A stretch of 64,000 bases of DNA, from positions 58,061,821 to 58,125,820 of the forward strand of contig NC_083346.1 of the NCBI RefSeq assembly GCF_019175385.1, in the 5' to 3' direction. Shown here piece by piece: positions 12,060-23,696 of the stretch (within the stretch, counting starts at the first letter, position 1; every line of letters starts with the position of its first letter). The notes beneath the pieces are model-generated. The model did no database searches and was not told where the DNA came from. It saw only the letters and a list, made by a program, of their open reading frames with translations. Position numbers and translations under genes: made by a program. Source of the DNA: Lycium barbarum. Lineage: Eukaryota; Streptophyta; Magnoliopsida; Solanales; Solanaceae.

Positions 12060-12817
12060 CAATGCTTAATTTCCATCGAACTGCTATTACATTGAACACG
12101 ATTTTGTCTTAGTCCTCTTCTCAACATTGCTTTGGTTAACACTTATCATAAATATCAATGATTCAAATGCTTTCACTTGTAGTACATTGGATATCAATCA
12201 TTCAAAAGCTTTTATTTGCCCTTATTGTCATTTTGGGAACAATGGACAATATCGGGAAATGAAGTGATCCTCTGGTATGCTTGACACAGTAGCTCTCCGA
12301 ATAAGTTTGCACTTATAATTTGTAGTAATGTCAACCAATATTCAAAGTTAAAGTTGGAATTGAAAAAAAAAAGTTGAAAATGTATTTAACATAATTTTCT
12401 TTCGAAAAACACATTAATTTGCCAATAGTGTGTGCCCAAATGCCTTCATAACTCACACAAGAATTCTTAAAATATGTGTATGATTAAAATTCAATAATTT
12501 ATTATATGAACTTTATAATAATAATATTAGATAAACATGCAAAGCACGTTCAGAGAGACTAGTAGAGAAAAAAACATGTTATCCACATATAATTAGGTTT
12601 AGTGTGTTATTTTTTAGCCCTTGATTCAAGTGTGTTATTTTTTTTTTAATGCATAATTTTTTTCTAATATGAGTAGATCTTTATTTTTAACGATTAACTT
12701 AGGATGTCACAAAAGTAAGTAAAAAGCAGATAATAAAGATTAAGATAATATTTATCATTAAGAAATAGATACGAAAAAAATATAATATTTACTTAAACTA
12801 TACAACTTAATTACATA
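12060..12817. other. AT-rich non-coding flank of the copia element
   Basis: No credible reading frame, RNA gene or repeat boundary is seen. It has poly-A/T runs (12365, 12630-12665). TACAC at 12818-12822 is the left target duplication of the SIRE element. If the SIRE insertion is removed, this DNA is continuous with the degraded gene at 53888-55568. Confidence 0.4.
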
Positions 12818-12822
12818 TACAC

Positions 12823-13837
12823 TATTGGCATAAGCATGTGTGAGTTTGATGATTGACAAAACGAATGAACCAGGAGGTCTGTAAAAGTGTTCTATCTCAG
12901 AGACTGTTGCAGGACAAGGGTGATTGAAACAGGTCTATGGACATGTCCCATCTCAGACAGTGAGAAGATTCAGTGAAGGAAGAACAAAGTGCTTGAACTA
13001 GATCCAAGAACATGTTCCAGCTCAGAGTCCTACTGCGAGTAGGATTTGTGTTTCATGGTACGACTTGGCGGACAAGTTTGCAGGATTTCTTGCCATAATT
13101 ATCAAGATACTTCAGACTCCTACAAGGACATTGAAGACGCGTGAAAGCAAGAATCCCAAGTCAACTCAAACCCTAACTCTCGTAATGGGCCTTACCTTGT
13201 AGCGATTGATTTCAGCCGACTTGATGCAAACATATAAATATTCAAGTCATGCCATGAAGAAGTTCTGCACATTCTCAATGAGAGAAATCAGAATATTGAG
13301 CGAATACAGTCAATACTATATTGACTTCTGATTCTAGAAGTGCCGCCAGATACTAAGAAGAAGACTGAAGAACTTGTTTAATTGAGTTTATTTTTTACAG
13401 TTCTTTGTTCTAGATTTGTGTATTAGGATCTTTTATTGAGTTGTACCTTTATCCGCTTTTATAGAAGCAATAATCATAGGTATAAATAGTTAGTCAAATT
13501 CAACTTCAAGTTAGGATAACTTTAAGTGTGCTCATTAGTCTAGGGAGATTAGTGAGATAGGAATTAGAGTTTAGTTCCTAGGTTGCAAACTTTGTAACTT
13601 GAATATACAAGGCTCACCGTTGCAGTGATGTTTGGGTAAAATCTTAAAGAGGTGTAGGTCGTGATTTTTTCATCCTTTGTGAGCCGGGTGGTTTCAACAT
13701 AAAAATTGTTGTGTCTTTACTTTTACATTTCTTCATTATTCCTCAACGCTAGCTTAGAACAGGTGAAGTAGTGTGGTCTATCCTTAGACAAAAATATGGT
13801 ATAAGGTAATATAGACAACGATTAGTGTTCTATATCA
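12823..13837 (+). repeat. SIRE 5' LTR
   Basis: This 1015-bp LTR starts TATTGGCATAAGC (the TG start mutated to TA) and ends CTATATCA. It is clearly homologous to 52879-53887. The target duplication TACAC lies immediately before it. Confidence 0.88.
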
Positions 13838-13839
13838 AT

Positions 13840-13850
13840 TGGTATCAGGG
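13840..13850 (+). other. SIRE primer binding site
   Basis: TGGTATCAGGG lies two bases after the LTR end. TGGTATCAGAGC-type sites pair with the 3' end of initiator Met-tRNA; the last bases here have drifted. Confidence 0.75.
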
Positions 13851-13892
13851 CGGAATCTCCTTAAAAGGCTAACACCTTAAGAGAAGATCATA

Positions 13893-14205
13893 ATGAGTGC
13901 TACACCACCAATTGGACACGGCCAAGGTCAATTGACCCACAGACCGCCAATGTTCAATGAAAAGTCCTTTGCATGGTGGAAAGCTCGCATGGAGGATCAC
14001 TTACAAGCTGAAGACTATGAGCTATGTCATAGGATTACTGATGGTCCCAAGTATCCCACCAATAAGGGCCCTGATGGTGTAGAGGTCAAGAAAGAGGAGT
14101 GAATCTGAAGAAAGTGATTACAAGATTCTTGAGAAGAATGCAAAGGCTAAAAATGCTTTAATATGTGGACTTGGACCAGATGAGTACAATATAATTTCTG
14201 GGTGT
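13893..14205 (+). pseudogene. SIRE gag, N-terminal part
   Basis: ATG 13893 opens MSATPPIGHGQGQ, followed by RPPMFNEKSFAWWKARM, which is the signature of SIRE-type gag (RPP.FNG..FAWWK.RM). A stop at 14100 (TGA after KKEE) and a frameshift separate it from the next homologous segment, which contains ESDYKILEKNAKAKNAL and GPDEYN. Solo LTR A then interrupts the gene at 14211. Gag forms the particle shell. Confidence 0.8.
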
Positions 14206-14210
14206 ACAAT

Positions 14211-17176
14211 TGTAACACCCCGTAAACTTGAACTAGGTGTGAGTATGTAAATATCTAGTGTCAATATGATATTTTATCTATGTGAACCCATTCTTGATGA
14301 TTTCGGGTGGAAAATGGTCGTTTTGAAGTCAAACCAACAATCGAGGTTCTTAAGGGCTCTTAAATTCGCCTAAGTTTTGATACGTCTGCCTTCTAGGCGA
14401 ATTTCATGAAAATCTGTTAAGAATTTGGAAAATGTTCCTCAAATACAAGTTGTAGATCTTTGAAAGATCTTTCCAACGGTATATTATGGGCCTTGAACGG
14501 AGCTATGTACAAAAGGTTATGACCGTTTTACTGAAGCCTGTCCGCACTGGAAATTTGGTCTACGTTACGGACCGTCCCTTGGGGCCGTAACGTCTCAAAA
14601 ATTTTCAGAAACTCACTGGAAATTTTCACCAAGTTACGGTGCCAAGTTACTGGCCGTAACACGTGTTACGGACCGTCCCTTTGGGCCGTAACTTGGCCCG
14701 TCAAGTACGTTTTTGGCTGATCTGACTTCGGGAGGCCATAACCCCATTATTTATTGAGAATTTGGGAAAACTCAAAGAACGAAAGTTGTAGATAATTGAA
14801 ATACCTTTCCAACCATAGGTCGTGGGACTCTATGTGACATCCGGATAAGGAGATATGAACGTTTTAAGACAGAAAAGTCAAGCTGTTGGCCCAACCCAAT
14901 TCAAAACCGGGTCAGGCCCATTTCCCTTGGTATTTAAGGGAAATGTTCAGCCCTAGCAGCCACATTTCCCCTACCAAAGGTTCAGAATTTTTAGAGAGAG
15001 AGAGAGAGGATATTTAGAGAGAGAAAGTGGAGAATCGATCAAGTTCAAGGCCCCGAATCCCGAGGCTCGTGAAGGATAAAGTGTAGAACAAGTTGTTGCC
15101 GTCGTTCTAAGCTAAACATTGAACTTGGGGGATGTTGTTTTCGTGGTATCTGCTCATATAAGGTATGCCTAAGATTTTAATGATGTTTTTATCCTTACCA
15201 TTGATAGATTTGACGAGTTAGAATAGAGAAAATGACATTGGAAGTTCGGTTATAATTTTTGGATATCAAATGATTTGTGGGCTGTTTTGGTATGATTAAA
15301 TGGATAGGATTAGTTGGATATTGATATAAAATAATTGTTGATATTGTTGTTGATGTTGTTGATAAGTTGTTGTTCTTGAAATTGAGAGAATAAAGTGTAT
15401 GAATATATTGTATACAAAGCGTATACCGGGCTGTTTTGTGACGATATATTTGGGGGCTGTTTATGTGATTTCGTGGCTGTTTTGTGACAATATTTTGGGG
15501 CTGTTTTATATGATTTTCGTGTATTTTGGGGGTGTTTTATATTTTGTTGTTGTTATACTATGGATATACGGAAATAAAGAAGTGTATACAAGCATTGGCA
15601 TCCGAAGGTATAGTGGGCTGTTTTGGAAGTAATTTAAGGATGAATTTAATTTCAAGATCCTTTAATGAATCAAATGAAAAGCAATCTTTTCATGTTCCTT
15701 GAACTCTAATTCATGTTTTAAATGGTGGTTAATATGTGTGAGGGAACAAACCCACATTAAACCTAGATTGTAATAAACTCTATTTATGTATAAGATATTA
15801 TGAATGTTTTCCTCTATGAGAGATGCTTAGTAATGCTAGTTAAGAGTTGGTAATGACATTCCCATTGGTGAATTAGGACATGGAAATCTTTGTAAAGAAG
15901 TTGTATGTTTTCAAAACATTGATTGGAATGATTTATCTTTACGATATGGCATAACGAACCTTAATGGTAAATGGTGATGTGACTGCTTTAAGATGAATTG
16001 TAATTCGGCTTTTAAGCTATGAACTCTGTTGGTATTTATTCCTAGCCATTCGGGAGGATGAGTGGTCACCGGGAATTTCATATTCCGGTGTGCTTATGCC
16101 TAGCCATTCGGGAGGATGAGTGGTCATCGGGAATTTCATATTCCGATGTGCTTACGCCTAGCCATTCGGGAGGATGAGTGGTCACCGAGGTTTATATTCC
16201 GGTGTGCTTACGCCAAGCCATTCGGGAGGATGAGTGGTCACCGGGGATTTCATATTCCGGTTTGTTTATGCCTAGCCATTCGGGAGGATGAGTGGTCACC
16301 GAGACTTTGTAATTTGGTGTGGTGCGTTGTGACAAGGGAACCCTACGGTCATCCCCTCGATGTGATTGATTCTTGGGCTTGTGTTGGTGTGTGTAATATT
16401 CGTAATCTCTCATAGAACTGTTGTTGACAATCATGATCAATTTGAAAGGCATAATTAAAAGTTGTAACTTAACAAAAGACTTCATAATCGGTTTTGATAA
16501 TTCTTATGGAGATACACATGTTGAATACTTGTTTCTATATTGATAAATGGCTTTGTAAACTGTTTAACAAATGATATTGAGAATCACAAAGTGGAATGAC
16601 TGTTTTTATGCTATCTTTTCAGAACTGATTTCTTTATATATCATTATATTTTATTTTCATAACACTTGTTGTCCCGAGGCACTCACTGAGTACGAAAGTA
16701 CTCAGGCATACCATTGTTGTTTTTGATGGTATGTTAGGTAACGAAGAAGAGCAGGTTCGTGATACTTTCGACGCTTAAGAGGACTTGCTACTGCTGTGGA
16801 TTCGGTGAGCCCACATCCTTGTTCGTGGGACACTTCCTGTTTCATTTATTATTCTATATTTCCGGGCTGTGTCCCGAAGTTTTACGATTGTTATGTCTCT
16901 TAGAAGCTCCATAGATAGTTGTCAGAATTGTGGGTAGATTGTCAAAAGTCTCGTACGACTTAATGGGTGTTTGCCACGTTGATGGCTATTACTTATAAAG
17001 ACTTCCGCTGATTTAATTCATGTGTTCATGATGTGTTGCATTTAATTTATAAATTGTTGGAGGCGAATGTTGAACCTGGCGGGTTTAAGTATCATTATTG
17101 TGTTGTTTAGGTTCTTCCGATGTTGTTCGTGACGTCGGATGCCGGTCATGTCTAGGGTGGGTTTTGGGGCGTGACA
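14211..17176 (+). mobile_element. Solo LTR A (gypsy-type)
   Basis: The LTR starts TGTAACACCCCG and ends GGGGCGTGACA; both sides carry the 5-bp target duplication ACAAT (14206-14210 and 17177-17181). It is 2966 bp with no internal region, hence a solo LTR left by LTR-LTR recombination. It contains U3 motifs GTTACGGACCGTCCC (about 14565 and 14665), GGTATTTAAGG as a TATA candidate (about 14929), a candidate mini-exon (about 15112-15162), a 58-bp minisatellite (16041-16310) and a hairpin CTGAGTACgaaaGTACTCAG (about 16687). No protein-coding content. Confidence 0.9.
16041..16310 (+). repeat. Minisatellite in solo LTR A
   Basis: Five copies of a roughly 58-bp unit start at about 16041, 16099, 16157, 16212 and 16271, each with CTAGCCATTCGGGAGGATGA followed by GTGGTCACCG. 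Reading frames across it are repeat artefacts. Confidence 0.9.
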
Positions 17177-17181
17177 ACAAT

Positions 17182-17957
17182 TCCCAAATAAATATGGGAT
17201 GCTCTAGCAAATGCTCATAAAGGAACCAGTCAAGTCAGGAAGTTCAGAAAAGCTATGCTTGCCACCGACTATGAGAACTTCAGGATGAAGTCAGGAGGGA
17301 CAATCTCTGAGATGTTCACTCGATACATATCTCTGGTGAACAAATTAACTTCTCTTGGTAAGATCATTACCACTGAAGATTCAGTTGAAAAAATTATAAG
17401 AACTATGCCAAAATCATTCAAAATAAAAGTCACTGCAATAAGAGAAGCAAAAGATATAGGAGTCATGTCTCTAGATGAACAAGTAGGAAACTTGAAGACA
17501 TATGAAATGGACATGAAAAACTCCAGGGAGGAGGAAACAAGTCTTGAAAGGCCCATAACTCTCAAAGCTACTGAAAGCAATGGGTCTGAAGTAGATGAGG
17601 AGGATATGGCTTTGATCTCCAGAAATTTCAGAAAATTTCTCAAAAATGTAAGACAAACTAGCATAGGAAACACCTATGGGAAGGGAAGAAGTGACAAATC
17701 TCACAAGGATGGTTGCTTCAAATGTTGAAAGACGGATCATTTGATCAAAGACTGCCCCCTATGGGAGATAGAGTAGAAAAGGGAAAAAACTGAGAAGGAA
17801 AAGTAGATGGAACATCCTCAAAAAAGGAAAGTTAAAGGAAACCCAAAGGCTATGAAATCTACCTGGGGCTCCAGTGATGAATCTGAGGACGAAGCTGATC
17901 ACTCTGCTTTTATGGCAGTCGGAGACTCAGATTCAGACATTGATAAAGACACCAAGG
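17182..17957 (+). pseudogene. SIRE gag, central part with first zinc knuckle
   Basis: The gene resumes after LTR A with IWDALANAHKGTSQVR and a long open stretch to 17725 (LATDYENFRMKSGGTI, MFTRYISLVNKLTSLGK), the conserved capsid-like region of copia gag (UBN2-type). The zinc knuckle CFKC..KTDHLIKDC (about 17722-17757) contains a stop where Gly is expected. Further stops follow at about 17773 and 17803, then an acidic stretch (SSDESEDEADHSAFMAVGD). A retroposed insert interrupts it at 17957/17958; the frame continues across the site into 18931. Confidence 0.85.
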
Positions 17958-18920
17958 ACACACACATTGCAAAGTGCAAAAATCCAAACACTTATTCAAG
18001 AAAACTTTTCTTTTTATAAAATTTCTTCCCCCTTCCAAAAGTTTGATTTCTTTTCTTCAAGAAAATGAAAAAGTGAGCTTGAATAGTCAATTCTGTTTTC
18101 TGAAAAATGCAATGAATTCTACTCCCAGTTTTAGTATTTTCATCGGTGTTTACTCAATCTTATTCATTGCTTCCTTCTCTTTTCCATTCTTTTCATGAAT
18201 GCTCTTCTTATTTTTCAATTAAACTTTTTACCTATAGCTCAGAGAGGAACTATTTTCCTTCTTTGCAATGGGGTTCTTGTTTTCATAATCAAGAATTCAT
18301 TTGGTAACATTTTTTAGTATCCCAAAGAAAGACACAATGATAAATTTAGAGAATCTCATAATAATCCAGTTGCTTTAGAAACAAAGGCAGAATTAGTTCT
18401 TGAAATAGTTGTTCAAATTAAAAACAAATCTGAAGAAGAACAAATTGAAATAATGAGTCAGGATAATTTGGTTACTCTTGGAACAACTGATGAGAAGGAA
18501 AATGAATCTTATCAAGAAAGTTATTTTTAAATTATTGAAGAATTAGAAGATGATGAAGAAGTAGAATTAGAAGAAACATTAGAAGAGTTGCACAAGAAGT
18601 GTGATGATTTTATAAAGAGGATAAAGAAAGAGATCAATAGGAAGAATTGATGCTGGAAAATTAACCATGGGGGAGTTAGCATCTACTATGACATATAATT
18701 TAACCATGTACTTACCTTTCTTTTTTAACCGTTGTTCAGTATTTTTTTTGATGATCTCGACTAGTTCAGATTCGTATTGTGTATGGTTGTATGGTCCATT
18801 TAAGGAAAGTGCTTCCTACCTAAAAAAAAAAAAATTCATTCTCAGAATTCGAATTCGAACAAGACCTCTGATCGTAGGTGAAGGGTCCTTACTAGCTCCA
18901 AAAAAAAAAAAAAAAAAAAA
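17958..18920 (+). pseudogene. Processed retrocopy with poly(A) tail (DUF4408-like gene candidate)
   Basis: This 963-bp insert ends in A20 (18901-18920) and is flanked by GACACCAAGG on both sides (17948-17957 and 18921-18930). These are the marks of LINE-machinery retroposition. Removing it restores the SIRE gag frame (DKDTK then VNTLNLKGK). Inside, one frame (17974-18198) has a Lys-rich start and a hydrophobic, membrane-like segment (FIGVYSILFIASFSF). A later frame (about 18318-18650, with one stop) is acidic and ends LEELHKKCDDFIKRIKKEI. That C-terminal pattern resembles DUF4408/DUF761 plant proteins (EELNKKCDEFIRKMKEEI type). The parental gene was not identified, and the frames are disabled. 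Confidence 0.6.
18716..18900 (-). mobile_element. Au-type SINE, antisense within the retrocopy
   Basis: On the minus strand from 18900: AGCTAGTAAGGACC (A-box-like), CACCTACGATCAGAGGTCTTG, TTCGAATTCGAA (B-box-like), then GGTAGGAAGCACTTTCC and GAATCTGAACTAGTCGAGAT. This order matches the plant Au SINE body (..GGTAGGGAGCGCTT.., CGAATCCGGATTAGTCGG..). It is decayed and broken by a T-run. Its head abuts the retrocopy poly(A), so the A-tract is not the SINE's own tail. Confidence 0.7.
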
Positions 18921-18930
18921 GACACCAAGG

Positions 18931-19546
18931 TAAATACTCTAAACCTAAAAGGTAAACTTGAAATGTTGTCTAAGAACAATATAACCTCCTTAATAATCAA
19001 CCTTATTGATGAATATCATGATATGAGTTCAAAAAGGGATCAACTATTCAGTGCTTTACTAGTCTGAAATATGAGTTTATTGACATAGAAGCTAGTAAAG
19101 ACAAAATTGAAAAGGAAAACTATTAACTAAAGGAACAAGTCAAACAACTTGATTTATCCAATCTGGAACTAAAATCGAAATTAGCTATTACTAACAAAGG
19201 AAAAGATCTTAGTAACAATCAACATCTCAAAGCTGACAGTGAATTGAAAAGGATTAGAACAGAGTTGCAACTGGAAAAAGAAAAATCTAGAAAAGTAAGC
19301 ACAGAACTAGTCGAAAATAAAAATGATCTTGAAAAGGTCAGTCGCCGGACAAAATCCTCTCACATTCTCAACACCATCACTAGTAGAACCCACAGTCCAA
19401 CTGCTGGCATAGGATTTAAAAAGGGAACAACTAAAAATGAATTTATAGAAGAAAAATTGTGCACTTTATGTGGTAAATCTGGTCATTATAGAACAAATTG
19501 TCTAGTCAACAAAAAAATATCAGGAAAGGAATCTAAAAGTAGCTAA
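18931..19546 (+). pseudogene. SIRE gag-pol junction: coiled coil and second zinc knuckle
   Basis: The frame reads VNTLNLKGKLEMLSKNN then a long Lys/Glu/Leu heptad-like stretch with stops near 19065 and 19125. The last open part (19244-19546) has KRIRTELQLEKEKSRK and the CCHC knuckle CTLCGKSGHYRTNC (about 19459-19500). The coiled coil followed by a second knuckle is characteristic of SIRE/Maximus elements. Stops and frameshifts disable it. Confidence 0.75.
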
Positions 19547-19705
19547 CAGAAAAGGAAAATCTATCAAAACAAATCAAAAAGGTAGATGGAACAGGTTCCT
19601 TGGTGCTTTACCAAATTGAACAAAGAAAGACTTGATTCATCCTATTGTTCAAAGAAAAGTACCCAAGCTAGTATGAGTTCTTAAAACTAAACCTTGATAA
19701 TTCTT

Positions 19706-19974
19706 TGCAGGTGAGGATGAAAGGAAGCTACCAAAACTCGTACATGATAGTTCTTGCTCAAGACATATGACTGGAGACAAAGAAAAATTATGCTCACTCT
19801 CATCTATGGAAGGAGGAAATATGGCCTTTGGAGGAGGCAAGAAAGGAAAAGTCAAGGGAATAGGGAAGATAGGCATATTAGAAGAACATGCAATTGACAA
19901 TGTATATAATGTGGATGGATTGCAACATAATCTGTTAAGCATCTCACAGTTATGTGACAAAAGGAATATCATGG
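19706..19974 (+). pseudogene. SIRE protease and start of pre-integrase
   Basis: GEDERKLPKLVHDSSCSRHMTGDKEK gives the copia protease active-site context in short form: usual LDSGCSRHMTG, here HDSSCSRHMTG with Gly replaced by Ser. Further on, DNVYNVDGLQHNLLSISQLCD (19890-19964) is the conserved start of the GAG_pre-integrase region. Solo LTR B cuts it at 19979/19980. The substitution and breaks make it inactive. Confidence 0.78.
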
Positions 19975-19979
19975 GGATA

Positions 19980-20132
19980 TGTCACGACCCAACCGGAGGG
20001 CCATGACGGGCCCCCAGAGCTAACCTACCGGGCACCTCTCATCGTACATTCACATTCATATCTAGGTGAGCCACATGGCTTATCAACAACTCGATGCCTC
20101 AATAATACCATTTCCAACTGCTAAGACACTAT

Positions 20133-20189
<57 letters not shown>

Positions 20190-22223
20190 ACGTCAACAAC
20201 CATGTCCATACATATGTACGCAAGCTGACGAGGCTAACAAAATAATATACCAACATGAGCCGACAAGGGAAAAACATCTACTATACATGACTGTCTACGA
20301 GCCTCTAAGAAGAGTATGAAACATCATCACAAGGACGGGACAGGACCCCGCCATGCCCATAGGTACACAAAAGAATAGTACCCAAAAGCTGCAGCTCCGA
20401 ATCAAATGGAGCTCCTCTAGGCAGTCTTTGAACAAGCAGTCTATGGGTCAAGTCTATCTCCCTGTCCACCTACGGGCATGACACAGTGTCCACAAGCAAA
20501 AGGACGTCAGTACGAATAATGTACTGAGTATGTAAAGCATAATCAACATCATAATAGAAACGTAAAAAGTAACATAAGATAGAGGGGTCATGAGATAATA
20601 GAGCCATTTGTACCTCTAGTGGAAACCATCATGTTTTCTTACCTTTTTTCTAATAGGAACCTTCCATTTCTAATGCTTACTTATATTTAGTACCATACCC
20701 GACCATAGAGGTTCGGTGTCTCACATACCCGGCCATGACAAGACTCGGTGTTATACATACCTGGCCTTACCAAGGCTCAGTGTTATCCGTACCCAACTGC
20801 AGTGGTGCGCACACGATAGATACCATACCTGGCCATATAAGATCGGTGTCACATAAGCTATACATAGATATACATGTATACATAGGAGCCCATAAGTATC
20901 ATCAACATCATCATCATTGTTATTTTCGCTATATCCTTCCTTAGAGGATCAACTATCATACTGCGAAGATAATGGCATCGTGGGAATGCCAAGATATCAT
21001 GAACTTTAGTAATTCAAAGGATGAAGTCATTTGGAGGACATTATGGAACTCATGTTAAGGTATATAGCAATGGAATCATGCCTAATGAAAGAAGGTTTAG
21101 CCTTACATACCTCGTCGTCTTCTTAACTACTTAACATTCACCGTCGAAGCTTGAGAAATCTACATTTAGAAGGAGTCATGCCATAGTTAAGCCTTAATGA
21201 TACCCTTAAATCCAAACGAGAATAATTCATAAGTTAATGAAAATTGGGCAGCATTTCGCCTATTTCATCGACTTCCACCATATCGCTAAACAACTCCCAA
21301 ACAACTACAATAACATTCACAATATCATAATCAAGTAGTCACATTCCATTAAGTCCTCCAAATTCATTCTCATATTCAACTAATACTAACAACTTCACCT
21401 CAACCCTTAGCACATTTTCACACAACGCTTCATCATCATCATCATTACCTTCCATAACAAGATTATATCCATTTTATACTAAGAATCATAACTCAAGTTA
21501 GCTTACTACTCAAAACATTATGAAATCTATATTTAAGCTTCATTTTCTACTTCCTTTCCTCATCCAAGTTATTCTACAACTAAACATGCTTAACAACATG
21601 TAATAAGCATAAAAACTAACCTCTTATCCCATAGGAACAAGCTTTGAAGTAAGATATCAACTTGTGCAAAACCTTAACTACAATACCCAAGAAAATCTTA
21701 AAATCTACCAACCCTAGAGAGCCTTCTAATACATGAACACTTCAATTCTTTCTATTTGATCTTTGTAATCTCTTGGGTTTGAGTGTAATATGCTTAGAGA
21801 AAGGTTTTAGAGATTTGAAGAGTTTGGAGAAAGTGGGAAATAAAAAAGAAAGTAAGGGTCGTCCATGTATATAAAAAGAAAATCTAATCCGACCCGATTA
21901 TACGGCCAATTATACGGGCCGTATAATTTATACGGTCTGTACAAATGGCCGTACAACTGGGAATTCGCGAGATTCATTCTCGTCGACTCATTTGACTTCC
22001 AATCCTTGTGGAACCTTCTTGGAACTTATATAACACTTCATTAACCTTGCAATAGGCCCTATAGCAGCCCTTCAAGACATTACCAAATAAATATTAGCTT
22101 AACTATAGAGAAAATCTTTCTGAACACGACTTACATTTCACTTCCTTCAACAAACTAAATTTCGCCTTAAGCTCACGTTAACCTACTCACAAGGAAACAA
22201 TTCGAAATTTTCGAGATGTAGCA
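19980..22223 (-). mobile_element. Solo LTR B, minus strand (gypsy-type)
   Basis: Minus-strand reading starts TGCTACATCTCG at 22223 and ends GTCGTGACA at 19980. GGATA flanks both sides (19975-19979, 22224-22228). It is 2244 bp with no internal region. It holds palindromic ATACGGGCCGTAT in U3 (about 21918), a first donor near 21616, a 49-nt mini-exon (21111-21159), short TACC-GGCC repeats (20690-20850), hairpin TCAGTAC..GTACTGA (20507-20527) and a perfect AT microsatellite (about 20136-20187). Non-coding. Confidence 0.9.
20136..20187. repeat. (AT)n microsatellite
   Basis: About 25 uninterrupted AT units inside solo LTR B. Confidence 0.95.
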
Positions 22224-22228
22224 GGATA

Positions 22229-23696
22229 CCAAACAATGATCTCACTTGTTTGAGCATCTTAGACTGTGACCCCTTGCTCTGGCACAAAAGACTGGGACAT
22301 GTTATTCTAGGTCAATTAAACAAATTAGTCTCCTAATACTTAGTGATTGGGTTTCCTAACATAAATTTCAAGGACGATAAAGTGTGTAGTGCTTGTGCAA
22401 GAGCGAAACATGTCAGAACATCCTTCAGAATGAAGAAGGTAATCAGCACCACCAGGTCTCTAGAACTAGTCCATATTGATTTATATGGTCCAATGAGAGT
22501 AATGAGCCATGGAGGAAACACTCAAGGGATAGTCCAAAAAGGATACAAATATCAGGGATCACATCCTTTTGAAAATGTCTAGACTGATCTAAACTCTGGA
22601 ATAACAACCAGATCTGCCTTGAATAATCTATGTGCTTTTAACGCTTTTATATTTGTTATTGAGCCAAAGAAGGTTAATGAAGCTTTGGAGGATATAGACT
22701 GGATTATGGTGCAGAACGAACTTAACCTTTTTGAAAGAAAAAAGGTCTGGCACCATGAACCAAGGCCAAATAATAGAACAATAATTGGAACCAAATGAGT
22801 TTTCAAGAACAAGCTGGACGAGCATGGAATAATCACTCGCAACAAGGCACGATTGTTGGTTCAAGGGTACAATCAGGAAGAAGGCATAGACTATGATGAA
22901 ACTTTTGCTCTAGTGGCACGATTAGAAGCAATCAGACTGGTAATAGCCTTTTCTACGTGTCTTCCTAAATGGGTTCTTGAAAGAGGAAGTGTATGTCAGA
23001 AAACCTCCAGGATTTGAAGATATTGAATATTCTGATCATGTCTAAAAGCTCGATAAGGCTCTCTATGGGCTTAAACAAACTCCACGAGCCTGGTATGAGA
23101 GGCTCTCCATGTTTCTCCTATCACATGGTCACACAAGAGGTAACATTGATAATACACTGTTGTTGAAAGTGAAGGGAAAGAACTTGTTGATTGTGCAGGT
23201 CTAAGTTGATGACATCATTTTTAGGGCAACAAGTGAGGCTCTGTCCAAAGAATTTGCAGCATCGAAGGGAAGTAAATTTGAAATGAGCATGATGGGAGAA
23301 CTGAATTTTTTCTTGAGATTTCAAATAAAGAAAACCTCTACTGGCACAATGATCATCAACAAAAGTATGTCAAAGAACTGCTTAAAAGATTCAAAATGGA
23401 GGATGCTAAAGAAATTGACACTCCCATTGCTACTGCCACAAAGCTTGATCTGGATGAACCTAGTCTAGCTGTTGAACAAAAACTGTATAGAGGCATGATT
23501 GACTCTCTTTTGTATCTGACCGCTAGCAAACCAGAAATAGTATTAAGTGTGGGACTTTGTGCAGGACTTTGCCACTGACAAGAAAATCGCATACATCTTT
23601 ACAAAAGCCTTAGCAAGGGAACACTTTGAGAGGAACATGTTAGAGTTAGGAATGATTAAGATTGCATTAGTATCGCTCAACGATTGGCTAGAATAA
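22229..23696 (+). pseudogene. SIRE pol: pre-integrase, integrase start, RT; internal deletions
   Basis: After LTR B: WHKRLGH (pre-integrase His) and CSACARAKH (integrase zinc-binding Cys pair, about 22381-22410), then LVHIDLYGPM with the first catalytic Asp. A deletion near 22516 joins this directly to the RT N-terminus (TRSALNNL, 22611). RT has NKARLLVQGYNQEEGIDYDETF, ALYGLKQTPRAWYERL and the active site, but the YVDD Tyr codon is TAA (23202-23204). GELNFFL, EIDTPIATATKLDL and KLYRGMI follow. A second deletion at about 23555 removes most of RNase H and joins to the pol terminus (DFATDKKIAY, EMLELGMIKI-like), ending TAA 23694-23696. Confidence 0.85.

Noticed and set aside
12823..12826. SIRE 5' LTR starting at the TG of 12826
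   Set aside because: Aligning with the 3' LTR (TGATGGC versus TATTGGC) and using TACAC as target duplication places the start at 12823.
16116..16485. Frames with repeated REDEWSPRF-like text
   Set aside because: Translation of the 58-bp minisatellite of solo LTR A.
18901..18920. Poly(A) tail of the SINE
   Set aside because: The SINE is on the opposite strand with its head next to the A-run, so the A-run belongs to the larger retrocopy.
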